Source: Candidatus Aenigmatarchaeota archaeon (GTDB lineage Archaea > Aenigmatarchaeota > Aenigmatarchaeia > QMZP01). Taken from it: a DNA stretch of 33,823 nt. Under the pieces are notes generated by a model. It made no database searches, had not been told where the DNA came from, and saw only the letters and a program-made list of their open reading frames with translations. Positions 22,848-30,102 of the stretch are shown piece after piece. The first letter of the stretch is position 1. Each line of letters begins with the position of its first letter. Where the stretch lies: positions 1-33,823 of the forward strand of contig JADHYO010000005.1 of the NCBI GenBank assembly GCA_016782405.1, in the 5' to 3' direction. Made by a program: the position numbers and the translations under genes.

Positions 22848-22861
22848 AGCTTTATAAAGCT
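22848..22861. promoter_or_regulatory. Perfectly palindromic TATA element
   Basis: AGCTTTATAAAGCT is a 14-base perfect palindrome with a TTTATAAA core. It lies about 40-50 bases before ATG 22810 on the minus strand and fits as the promoter of the Toprim-dnaG operon. Because it is symmetric, it could also be used toward the plus strand. Confidence 0.55.
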
Positions 22862-23100
22862 TCCTCTTAGTGACTGCTGAGTGGTGGCTAAACACGAGGC
22901 TGCAAGCGTTATTTCGCAGCAGCTTTATATATGTTTTTTCTAATTGTTACTCAATAATACTAAGAAACCGTTATCATACTCCCACACACATTCAAGCCAC
23001 TCAGCAAATGCTGACCATCGCCCAGATAACTTTGCGCTGGAGAATGGTGATGTATTAAGGAACCCAGCCTACGAAAGTCTTCATGGTGGGTTGGTTTTGT

Positions 23101-23127
23101 CAGCTGCAGCGCTGCTGTTTCTTTTTC
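23101..23127 (+). terminator. Hairpin plus T-tract in the leader of the repeat-protein operon
   Basis: Bases 23101-23117 can fold as CAGC/GCTG with a T-T mismatch and two inner pairs, then TTTCTTTTTC follows. It resembles an intrinsic terminator and lies 48 bases before ATG 23175. It could be an attenuator, or the 3' end of a roughly 170-base RNA starting near 22955. A similar string within the APC permease gene (30666 on) encodes Ala-rich membrane sequence, so coincidence is possible. Confidence 0.35.
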
Positions 23128-23174
23128 ATGCAAGATTTTTCAAAAACCTGAAGATAAAATCCAAGGAGATAATC

Positions 23175-23738
23175 ATGACAGTGACACAACAGGGTGATTT
23201 CTCGAAAGAATACCTCAGGGAAAGACTCATTGGGGCTGCAGAGCGAGTAGGAGACAAAAATCTCCAGGCAAAGGCTGCATGCCAATGCCTGGACATAATC
23301 GTTTCTGCAATAATGAAGGGCGACCCAGCTCGGGTAATAAAGGAATTCTTCATCGGTTTTCCTGACGGTGAGGAAATCACATCTGCCATACTGAACCATA
23401 AGGGCAAAAATCTCAAGCAAGTGGTGTATGCGGTAGCGCACACTATTCACCGGACAAGAAGTGCATCCGCGGTCAAAGCGGTTTGCAAACTCGCTTCCAC
23501 ACTAAAAGGCAGGAAACTCAGGCGGGTTATGATTGCAGTCGAAGAAATTGCCCACTGGAGCATAGACCCCTCCTCTAAAATTAAGGCAGTTTGCTTAATC
23601 ATTCCAACACTAAAAGGCAGGAAACTCTGGCGGGTTGTGCGTAAACTCATGGTCAACAGACGCCGCCGTAGATTTGTAATGTACTCTGCGGTCGATGGAG
23701 CTGTTGAGGAGTTGATGGAGGCAGCGAGTAGGGAGTGA
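23175..23738 (+). CDS. Basic helical-repeat protein (paralogue A)
   Basis: 187 residues from ATG 23175, supported by AAGGAG seven bases upstream and by the same context at the start of its neighbour. All-helical; N-terminal part FSKEYLRERLIGAAERVGDKN and FFIGFPDGEEITSAIL match paralogue B, followed by two repeats of about 36 residues headed VCKLASTLKGRKL and VCLIIPTLKGRKL. It is strongly basic, about 35 Lys/Arg against 19 Asp/Glu by hand count, with a run NRRRRRF. I do not recognise a named family; the repeats look HEAT- or TPR-like. It probably binds nucleic acid or an acidic partner. Confidence 0.7.
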   Translation: MTVTQQGDFSKEYLRERLIGAAERVGDKNLQAKAACQCLDIIVSAIMKGDPARVIKEFFIGFPDGEEITSAILNHKGKNLKQVVYAVAHTIHRTRSASAVKAVCKLASTLKGRKLRRVMIAVEEIAHWSIDPSSKIKAVCLIIPTLKGRKLWRVVRKLMVNRRRRRFVMYSAVDGAVEELMEAASRE

Positions 23739-23770
23739 TAGAAAAATCAATCTAGCTCAAGGAGAGAATC

Positions 23771-24448
23771 ATGACAACAACAAAAATTGACTTGTCGGAC
23801 AACGGTCTCAGGAGAAGGTTTGTCCAAATTGCAAAGCAAGTAGGGGATATGGAGCTCCAGGCAAAGGCTGCAGGCAGTTGCGTTTATTCGGTTATTTCCA
23901 CAATAGTGAATGGTGATGATCCAACCGCTGTAATAACAAAGTTCTTCACTGGTTTCCCTCATGGTAAGGAAATCATTGCTGCCCTCCTGACTCACCAGGG
24001 AGAGGCTCTCAGTGAATCCGTGTGGGCAGTTGTAGAACGTATTCGAAAAACCAGGGAGCTCTCTGAAGCCAAGAAGGTCGCCGAGGCCCTTGATCAGGAA
24101 GCAGTTCACACACTCGCTTCCACCCTTGAAGACGACACCATCAGACAAATCATGGAAGCAATTGCAGAAACTGCCCTATATGTTCCTGAAGACTCTTCTG
24201 CGGTCCAGGAAGTTTGTGCGCTCGCTTCCACCCTCAAAGGAGAAGAACTTATCCGAGCCATGGAAGCAGTCGGAACAACTGTTCGCTGGACTGAAAAATC
24301 CTCTGCAGTTAAGGACATCTGTTCACTTGCTTCCACTCTCAAAGGAGAAGATCTCATCCTAGCCATGGAGGCAGTTGCGGACACTGCCTCTGTGAGTGGA
24401 AACGCTTCAAGTGTCAGGGAGAAGGTTGCTGAGTTGATGGGGGGATAG
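23771..24448 (+). CDS. Acidic helical-repeat protein (paralogue B)
   Basis: 225 residues, ATG with AAGGAG seven bases upstream. The N-terminal half parallels paralogue A: LQAKAAGSCVYSVISTIVNGDDP and FFTGFPHGKEIIAALL. Three tandem repeats of about 35 residues follow at 112-147, 148-182 and 183-217, each beginning LASTL and containing an I/AMEA helix. It is clearly acidic, about 34 Glu/Asp plus 12 more against 23 Lys/Arg, the opposite of A. No named family is recognised. The pair arose by tandem duplication and charge divergence, and a complex between them is an obvious possibility. Confidence 0.7.
   Translation: MTTTKIDLSDNGLRRRFVQIAKQVGDMELQAKAAGSCVYSVISTIVNGDDPTAVITKFFTGFPHGKEIIAALLTHQGEALSESVWAVVERIRKTRELSEAKKVAEALDQEAVHTLASTLEDDTIRQIMEAIAETALYVPEDSSAVQEVCALASTLKGEELIRAMEAVGTTVRWTEKSSAVKDICSLASTLKGEDLILAMEAVADTASVSGNASSVREKVAELMGG
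24104..24421 (+). repeat. Three in-gene repeats of about 105 bases in paralogue B
   Basis: Units start at about 24104, 24212 and 24317. The second and third are very similar at the DNA level (both contain CTCAAAGGAGAAGA and AGCCATGGA), implying recent duplication; the first is more diverged. Repeat number could vary between strains. Confidence 0.7.
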
Positions 24449-24505
24449 AAAGAAGTAGAAAGGTCAATCCTGCCAATCCAAGTTTCCTTTTAATGGAGGT
24501 TAGTC

Positions 24506-24796
24506 ATGCCGAGAATATGGGTAAGGATCCTGAGTGAAAAACGTGTTGGCAAGGATGTAGTTCAGACACCAGTTGAATCTGTTAAGGTGGTTTTGATAGC
24601 ACCGAACGTGTGGACAAGCCAGCCCGTGGAAACCGATGCTACTGGACATGCGGAATTCAATTGTGCTTCCCACGAAATGTGGCATGGGGTTGGGTTTGAA
24701 GTTATTGTCAATGATGAAACCTACAGAGACAACTTCACCTGGGAAGACGACAAGACATTCCCTGTCTTTGTCCGAGAGAAGGTGAAGCAGACCTAG
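24506..24796 (+). CDS. Small beta-sandwich-like protein, unrecognised
   Basis: 96 residues, ATG preceded by GGAGG (24495-24499 region). The sequence alternates hydrophobic residues and contains VKVVLIAPNVW, then VETDATGHAEFNC and a strand GVGFEVIVNDETYRDNF. The TDATGHAEF turn resembles transthyretin-like or carboxypeptidase-regulatory Ig folds. There is no signal peptide. It follows the two repeat proteins after 57 bases on the same strand with the same type of ribosome site, so a three-gene unit is likely. Function unknown. Confidence 0.65.
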   Translation: MPRIWVRILSEKRVGKDVVQTPVESVKVVLIAPNVWTSQPVETDATGHAEFNCASHEMWHGVGFEVIVNDETYRDNFTWEDDKTFPVFVREKVKQT

Positions 24797-24820
24797 CGAC
24801 GGATATTTTCCATGCAGATT

Positions 24821-24855
24821 GAACAATTCCCAGGTTGTTCTTTCTGTTTGTTCTG
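24821..24855. terminator. Candidate terminator between convergent genes
   Basis: Arms GAACAA (24821-24826) and TTGTTC (24835-24840) with an eight-base loop are followed by T-rich TTTCTGTTTGTTCTG. The 85-base gap separates the beta-sandwich gene from the CBS gene, which ends at 24882 on the other strand. Confidence 0.5.
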
Positions 24856-24881
24856 TCAACTTAGCGGGTTGTCTCAGAGAA

Positions 24882-25709
24882 TTAAACAAGCCCCTGGATA
24901 ATGTCGCTTTCTGTGATTATTCCAATTAGTTCTGTGTCCTCCACTACTGGGAGCCCACCCACCCGAGAGCTTACCATGAGGCGGGCTGCTTTGCCTACGT
25001 CCTCCTCGAGACCAACTACTTGGACGTCCCTTTCCATTAGGTGGGGGACTGTTCTTTTTTCCTTTCTTAGAGAGAGAAGGCCTTCTGGCTTTAGGTGTGA
25101 AAGAATGTCTGAAGGAACCATGATTCCAGTTAGGATTCCCCACTTGGTTACTGGCAAGCGGCGGTAGCCACCCTTTACCATTATATTCGCTGCATCCAAA
25201 ATGGAATAGGATTCCTTTGCATGCGCAGGTCTCTTGCTCATTAACTCAGCGACAGGGATACCAACCCTGCCGCGGATATTCCTAAGGAAGTCCCAGTCAG
25301 CAATCACCCCAACAAGCATTCCTTTTCTTGTTATTGGATGCGAGCCTCTCTTGAGGTTTTTGAATTTCTCCAAGGCTTTCTCTAGTTGGAGGTCAGCCTC
25401 AATAGTCTCTACCCTGGCGGACATTATTGTTTTCACTTGGGCCTGGAGCGGATTTTTCCTTTTCAGAAACTCTTGATACTGGTCTCCTGCACCGCAGTAG
25501 TTGAGTATATCAGTAGCAGTTACAATTCCCCGGAGCTTGCTGTCCTCCTCAACTGGCAGCTTCCGAAAGCCTCTTTCAAGCATTAGATTTGCTACCTTGC
25601 CAATAGAATCATTTTCACTGCAAGTGACAGCCCCACGGGAAGCAATGCTGAGAACCTTGGCTTTTGGGGAGAAGAATTTCTTGAATTCCAATCCCTTCCT
25701 GCGGAACAT
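24882..25709 (-). CDS. Protein with four CBS domains
   Basis: 275 residues made of four consecutive CBS motifs, each closing on a typical G-I/V-x-T/A-D-x-D/I-I/F signature: GIVTATDILN, GVIADWDFLR, GIMVPSDILS and GIITESDIIQ. Two Bateman modules therefore result. CBS pairs bind adenosine nucleotides such as AMP, ATP or SAM and act as energy sensors. With no enzymatic domain attached, this protein probably regulates a partner. TATA-like TTTTTATA lies about 20-30 bases before ATG 25709. Confidence 0.92.
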   Translation of the reverse strand: MFRRKGLEFKKFFSPKAKVLSIASRGAVTCSENDSIGKVANLMLERGFRKLPVEEDSKLRGIVTATDILNYCGAGDQYQEFLKRKNPLQAQVKTIMSARVETIEADLQLEKALEKFKNLKRGSHPITRKGMLVGVIADWDFLRNIRGRVGIPVAELMSKRPAHAKESYSILDAANIMVKGGYRRLPVTKWGILTGIMVPSDILSHLKPEGLLSLRKEKRTVPHLMERDVQVVGLEEDVGKAARLMVSSRVGGLPVVEDTELIGIITESDIIQGLV

Positions 25710-25755
25710 GTTATTACTTGGAGGGGTGGTATAAAAATCTTGGCCAGTCTATCTT

Positions 25756-26337
25756 TCATTTCCTCATAGAAAACCACTCTGCAAACTTCGAGGAAAATGA
25801 ATCCCTTAGTCTAACTTCCCGCCATTCTTGGTATTCATCCATGCCCATTTCTGCTAGGGTCTTGGTTTCTCCTTCAGGAACAAAAATAAAGGAGAGGTCA
25901 GACCAGAAATGTTCTCCTTTCTCTCCTCTCGGTTGCTCGGAAAGTGTTCCCTTCACAGATGATTCAAAATACACAGGCTCCTTGAGAGATGAATCAAGGT
26001 AGGCAAGGCAGTTCCTGAACTCACATCCCCGCGGCTCACCATCAACCAATTTTAACAACCCGGGGATGCCGATTGTATTGAGGGCAAGGTTTACAAAAGC
26101 ACCTGGAAAACCATTGCAAGAGTGGATGTAAAAGCCAGCATCCTGGGCAATTGCGGGCTTCTTTATGTGATCATACGCAAACAAAACCTTTTCCTTTGCA
26201 ATTTCCTGGAGGTCATCACTCCTTGGTTCAGGTATGTCCAGGTGAACTTGAACAACTTCAATATCATACCTCTTGAGAGAAGAGCTAACAGAATTGATCT
26301 TTCCCTTGTTTGTGGTTGCAAAATATACTTGCTGCAT
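25756..26337 (-). CDS. XTP/dITP pyrophosphatase (HAM1/RdgB family)
   Basis: 193 residues from ATG 26337; an extension to a TTG at 26361 is unlikely since the family starts at this point (VYFATTNKGKINSV). Further motifs: IAQDAGFYIHSCNGFPGAFVN carries the catalytic Asp, and KTLAEMGMDEYQEWREVRLRD the C-terminal part. The enzyme hydrolyses ITP, dITP and XTP to monophosphates, preventing their use in nucleic acids. The usual substrate-binding S-HR segment near the end is modified to VRLRDSFSSKF. TATA-like ATTTTTATTG lies 25-30 bases upstream. Confidence 0.9.
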   Translation of the reverse strand: MQQVYFATTNKGKINSVSSSLKRYDIEVVQVHLDIPEPRSDDLQEIAKEKVLFAYDHIKKPAIAQDAGFYIHSCNGFPGAFVNLALNTIGIPGLLKLVDGEPRGCEFRNCLAYLDSSLKEPVYFESSVKGTLSEQPRGEKGEHFWSDLSFIFVPEGETKTLAEMGMDEYQEWREVRLRDSFSSKFAEWFSMRK

Positions 26338-26441
26338 ACAATAAAAAAAGATTCTAAACAATAAAAATCTTGGTGTTTTTTTAGATTAGAGCAGGCGACG
26401 TTTCCGTAAGCTTAATAAATCGAAATATCTTATTATTAGAC

Positions 26442-26636
26442 ATGAAACAAGAAACTCAAATCATGGAAAAAATCAACAAAATTGAACAGGAAGTAATGGA
26501 AATAAAAGCCCATATGGCCGATGTTGATAGTATTATGACCGAAGAAGACTACGAGGCTCTTCTCGCCTACAGGGAGGAAAAGGCAGCCGGAAAACTCACT
26601 TCTCGTGTTGATATTGTAAAAGAACTTGGATCATAA
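26442..26636 (+). CDS. RelB-like antitoxin
   Basis: 64 residues, helical: an N-terminal heptad-like segment (MEKINKIEQEVMEIKAHMADVD) then EEDYEALLAYREEKAAGKLTS, the part that usually wraps the RelE toxin. Its stop and the toxin start overlap by one base (TAATG), so translation is coupled. Identification rests on size, composition and position before a clear RelE. ATG 26463 is an alternative start. Confidence 0.8.
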   Translation: MKQETQIMEKINKIEQEVMEIKAHMADVDSIMTEEDYEALLAYREEKAAGKLTSRVDIVKELGS

Positions 26637-26890
26637 TGTTTGATGTTCTCTATTCTAAACAAGCGAGAAAATTCATCTTGACTGCTGAGAAAATTTCATC
26701 CAAGAGACTACTTAAGAAAATAGAAGAGCTTCGGTCAAGGCCAGTAATGCATGATACCAAAACTGTTCAGGGTTATAAAGAGAAACTATATAGGGTTCGT
26801 GTCGGAGATTGCAGAATCCTCTATGAAGTTGATTATTCTAAGAATCTAATCGGTATCGTGAAGATTGATAGAAGGCAGCGAGTTTATTGA
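26636..26890 (+). CDS. RelE/ParE-family toxin
   Basis: 84 residues with the RelE fold: the start YSKQARKFILTAEKISSKRLLKKIEEL, then GYKEKLYRVRVGDCRILYEVDY, and the C-terminal IGIVKIDRRQRVY. The basic residues of the R-V-G-D-x-R-I/V-x-Y strand are those that position ribosome-bound mRNA in RelE toxins. Partner antitoxin is immediately upstream. Target, mRNA or gyrase, cannot be told from sequence alone, but RelE is favoured by the archaeal origin. Confidence 0.92.
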   Translation: MFDVLYSKQARKFILTAEKISSKRLLKKIEELRSRPVMHDTKTVQGYKEKLYRVRVGDCRILYEVDYSKNLIGIVKIDRRQRVY

Positions 26891-26954
26891 ATCCAGATTC
26901 TTGATTTTCGAGAGCAAGCGATCCATAAAACCTTTATAAAATAACTCAATATTG

Positions 26955-29513
26955 CTAGTGATTAATTCTCCTCTTGATTGTCATTGCCACTAGGATTGTT
27001 ACTGAGACCAGAATTATCTTTGCCCAGTCTCCTAATGAAAGAGCAACGGTCCCGAATGCTGTTTGCAATGGGGGAAGGTAGACAACCAACAGTTGCAGGA
27101 GAATGGAGCCACCGACTGCGAGGAGGAGCTTTCTGTTTGAGAAGAAGCCAACACCGCGGCTGCGGACATTGAACACGTTGAACATTTCAAACATTACCAA
27201 GCAGGAGAAAGCCATTGTTTGGGCCTTTGCCAGGTTTGGGAGCTCGCTTGCGAATATCCAAAGGGTTCCTGCTGTTATTATAGCGCCGGTAAAGAGGATG
27301 AATTCTAGGGCCTGGCGGGAGAGTAATCTTTCCTTGGCGGGACGGGGTTTTCTTGACATTATTCCGCGGGCAGGTGGATCAACACCCAGAGCCAGTGCAG
27401 GCAGTCCATCGGTCACTAGGTTTACCCAGAGGATTTGCACTGCAAGAAGTGGTATTAGAAATTGTCCAGGTGAGAAGAAAAACAGCAGAGCCAGGAATAT
27501 TATCAGGACCTCAGCAATATTGCTGGATAGTAAGTAGCGGATGAAGTGGGAGATATTGTCATAAACCCCGCGACCTTCCCTAACAGCAGAAACAATAGAG
27601 CTGAAGTTGTCATCTGTAAGAATCATATCACTGGCCTCCTTTGCAACGTCAGTACCTTTAATCCCCATTGCAACCCCAATGTCAGCTCTTTTTAGGGCCG
27701 GGGCATCGTTGACACCGTCGCCGGTCATTGCCACGACGTCGCCTTTTCTCTTGAACGCGTCCACGATTCTTACCTTGTGCGAAGGGTTCACTCGGGCATA
27801 GACTGAAACCTTTTCCACCACTCTTCGGAATTCCTTTTCACCAAGTTTGTCAAGCTCCTCTCCTGTTAGAACGCGATCACCTTCCTGGTAGATGCCAATC
27901 TCCTTGGCAATAGCAACTGCGGTGTTTTTATGATCGCCGGTAATCATTACAGTCCTTATTCCAGCGCGCTTGCATACAAGGACGTCCTTCTTAACCCCGC
28001 TTCTGGGAGGGTCAATCATTCCCATTAACCCAAGGAAAACAAGGTCCTTTTCTTTTGCTTTACCTGCCACGGTTTTGTAGGCAAAACCAAGCACCCTTAA
28101 GGCATCTTTTGCAAAGCTTTCATTCACTTGGAGGATTTCCCTCCTCTCCTTTTTCCCAAGCTTTACTTCCTTTCCGTTCCTAAGGATGTGGCTACATTTC
28201 CCAAGCAGCACTTCAGGAGCACCTTTAGCAAAAATGATTTGTTTCCCATCCACGATGTTTACTGTGGACATCATTTTCCTTTCAGAAGAGAATGGGATTT
28301 CCTCAACGCGCTTGAAATTTAGTGAAGCCCCTCCTTCCAGTGCAGCCTGGAGGATTGCTCCCTCAGTTGGGTCTCCGAGAAGCTTTCCATTGTCAAAAGA
28401 GGCGTTGTTGCATAAGCCGCCAGTCCTTAGCAAAAGCTTGGTGTGGGGATCCTTGGCTTTTTTCCCGAGGAATTCCTCCGGGGCTCCACTGGTCCAGAAC
28501 ATTCTAACAGCCATTTCCCCGCGGGTTAATGTGCCGGTTTTGTCAGCGCAAATTATTGAGGTTGAGCCCAGAGCTTCAACAGCAGGCAACCTCCTCACCA
28601 GGGCATTCCTTCCAGAGAGACGGCGGAGTCCAAGCGCCAGTGTGATGGTGACTACAGCTGGCAGGCCCTCCGGTATGGCGGCCACTGCCAACGCTATTCC
28701 GGTCAGGACCATGTCCATTGCAGGGTATGAGCGGAGGATTCCTCCGAGGATTACGGCAACGGAAATCACCAGGATGAGGATACCAAGGCTTTTGCTGAAT
28801 CTTCCAAGCTGCTTCTGTAGAGGGGTTTTGCCAGGTTCAGCTTCCTGGATAAGATGGGCAATCTTACCTATTTCTGTTTCCATCCCTGTTGCCACAACTA
28901 CCCCGTTCCCGCGGCCATATGTTGCATGGGTCCCCATGAAAACCATGTTCCTCCTCTCTGCGAGGATAGCCTTGCCCAATGGTTCAGGGGATTTGCTCAC
29001 AGGGACTGACTCCCCTGTGAGGGAGGCTTCATCAATCTGCAGGTTCGCTGTTTCCAAGAGCCTTATGTCTGCAGGAACCTTGCTACCTTCCTCCAGGAAG
29101 ACAATATCACCTGGGACCAAAAGCCTGGAGGGGATTTTCTTTTTTCCTCCCCGAAGAACAATTGACTCGGGGGAAGTGAGCTTCTTCAAGGCCTCAATAG
29201 CCTTGCCAGCCCTGAATTCTTGAACAAAACCGAATGTTGCATTGAGAATTACAATAATAAGGATTACTGTCCCGTCCAGAAAATGCTCAGCCCCAAGTCC
29301 GAAGGAGAAAAATGCAGCAGCAAGGAGTATAATCACAAGGAAGTTCTTGAACTGCCCAGCAAATAGTGCTATTGGGTTGATAACTTTTTCTTTCGTTAGC
29401 TCATTTGGGCCTTGTTCTTGCAGGCGCTTCCTCGCCTCTGCCTCTGCCAAACCGTTCTCAGAAGATTTCAACTCCTTGAAAATCTGCTGCGCTTTCAGCG
29501 TGTGCCACTCCAT
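26955..29513 (-). CDS. Ca2+-transporting P-type ATPase (type IIA-like)
   Basis: 852 residues, a complete P2-type pump. TGES at 167-170 in the actuator domain, PEGLP at 281-285 in helix M4, the phosphorylation motif DKTGTLT with D324, and the hinge TGDGVNDAPAL are all present. Ion-site residues match sarcoplasmic Ca2+-ATPase: Glu in PEGLP, Asn and Glu in LSSNIAEV (M5), and Asn, Thr and Asp in WVNLVTDGLPALALG (M6). It therefore probably exports Ca2+ across the cytoplasmic membrane. The N-terminal cation-ATPase domain (EWHTLKAQQIFKEL) is typical. TATA GTATTTATT lies about 30 bases upstream of the ATG. Confidence 0.95.
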   Translation of the reverse strand: MEWHTLKAQQIFKELKSSENGLAEAEARKRLQEQGPNELTKEKVINPIALFAGQFKNFLVIILLAAAFFSFGLGAEHFLDGTVILIIVILNATFGFVQEFRAGKAIEALKKLTSPESIVLRGGKKKIPSRLLVPGDIVFLEEGSKVPADIRLLETANLQIDEASLTGESVPVSKSPEPLGKAILAERRNMVFMGTHATYGRGNGVVVATGMETEIGKIAHLIQEAEPGKTPLQKQLGRFSKSLGILILVISVAVILGGILRSYPAMDMVLTGIALAVAAIPEGLPAVVTITLALGLRRLSGRNALVRRLPAVEALGSTSIICADKTGTLTRGEMAVRMFWTSGAPEEFLGKKAKDPHTKLLLRTGGLCNNASFDNGKLLGDPTEGAILQAALEGGASLNFKRVEEIPFSSERKMMSTVNIVDGKQIIFAKGAPEVLLGKCSHILRNGKEVKLGKKERREILQVNESFAKDALRVLGFAYKTVAGKAKEKDLVFLGLMGMIDPPRSGVKKDVLVCKRAGIRTVMITGDHKNTAVAIAKEIGIYQEGDRVLTGEELDKLGEKEFRRVVEKVSVYARVNPSHKVRIVDAFKRKGDVVAMTGDGVNDAPALKRADIGVAMGIKGTDVAKEASDMILTDDNFSSIVSAVREGRGVYDNISHFIRYLLSSNIAEVLIIFLALLFFFSPGQFLIPLLAVQILWVNLVTDGLPALALGVDPPARGIMSRKPRPAKERLLSRQALEFILFTGAIITAGTLWIFASELPNLAKAQTMAFSCLVMFEMFNVFNVRSRGVGFFSNRKLLLAVGGSILLQLLVVYLPPLQTAFGTVALSLGDWAKIILVSVTILVAMTIKRRINH

Positions 29514-29614
29514 GGTTTTATTATTCCCCTGGCTGGAATAAATACCGCTTTAATGTCATTTTACAATGAAGCAGGCGAAAAAATTTTTAAAAAGTAAATT
29601 CAATTAAAATTGTT

Positions 29615-30043
29615 TCAGTTGCAGCCTGAAAGCTCAGCTAATTTCTCTGCGCTCAGAATCCCTACATATGTTTGCCCATTTATTATCCAGGTTGGGATTG
29701 CCTCTATTCCTTTCTCAACACAGAGTTCTGGGTTCCCATCTGGACCGCACTCAATGTAGTTGATGTATTCAAAGGAGTCTCCGAAATTGGCTTTCTGCGT
29801 CTGGCATGCAGGGCATGTGGAAGTTCCGTACATCTCCACCCCATTGGCGGTTAGGCATTTTGCAAGGCTGCTGCTAGGGCTGTTGCTGGTTGCAGGGTTG
29901 TCGCTGACAAAAAATCCAGTGCTTGATAAACCGAACCCAAGCCCGACAACTACCACAACGATAACAGCTGCGTATGCAGACATCCTTTTGATGTAGTGCT
30001 CCCTTTCCTTTTTCAAATTTCTTTTCTTGATTGTTTTTACCAT
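29615..30043 (-). CDS. Membrane-anchored thioredoxin-fold protein, VKOR-partner type
   Basis: 142 residues. A basic start, one membrane segment (about 22-42), then a thioredoxin-like domain outside: KCLTANGVEMYG, the redox pair C77-C80 in STCPACQTQ, EYINYIECG, a cis-proline region AIPTWIINGQ, and ending LAELSGCN. This set closely resembles the thioredoxin domain fused to, or acting with, vitamin K epoxide reductase homologues (VKOR), which recycles disulphide-forming enzymes. A VKOR gene is not in the window. AAGGAGG lies about 11 bases before ATG 30043. Confidence 0.87.
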   Translation of the reverse strand: MVKTIKKRNLKKEREHYIKRMSAYAAVIVVVVVGLGFGLSSTGFFVSDNPATSNSPSSSLAKCLTANGVEMYGTSTCPACQTQKANFGDSFEYINYIECGPDGNPELCVEKGIEAIPTWIINGQTYVGILSAEKLAELSGCN

Positions 30044-30102
30044 ACTATGTATTTCCTCCTTTTGCTTAAAAGCTTAATTGGGGGTTTGGTCCAATAATAC
30101 GT

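Larger units (their letters stand above)
22811..23174. other. 364-base intergenic region: divergent promoters and plus-strand leader
   Basis: No gene is supported here. It holds the palindromic TATA at 22848-22861, a small hairpin with arms GCTGC/GCAGC at about 22901-22919, a second strong plus-strand TATA (CTTTATATATG, 22923-22933), and a long stretch leading to ATG 23175. The reading frame of the next gene stays open back to a TTG at 22944 and encodes a short hydrophobic patch (LVLSAAALLFLF), but there is no ATG and no ribosome site for it. Confidence 0.6.

Noticed and set aside
22944-23174. N-terminal extension of paralogue A from a TTG
   Set aside because: No ATG or ribosome site, while ATG 23175 has AAGGAG and matches the start of paralogue B.
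24104-24421. Repeats in paralogue B as a CRISPR-like or minisatellite array
   Set aside because: The unit length is a multiple of three and the repeats are in frame within a protein, so they are explained by domain duplication.
28186-29223. 345-residue open frame on the plus strand
   Set aside because: It is antisense to the P-type ATPase, has low-complexity Ser/Pro/Arg composition and no ribosome site or promoter.
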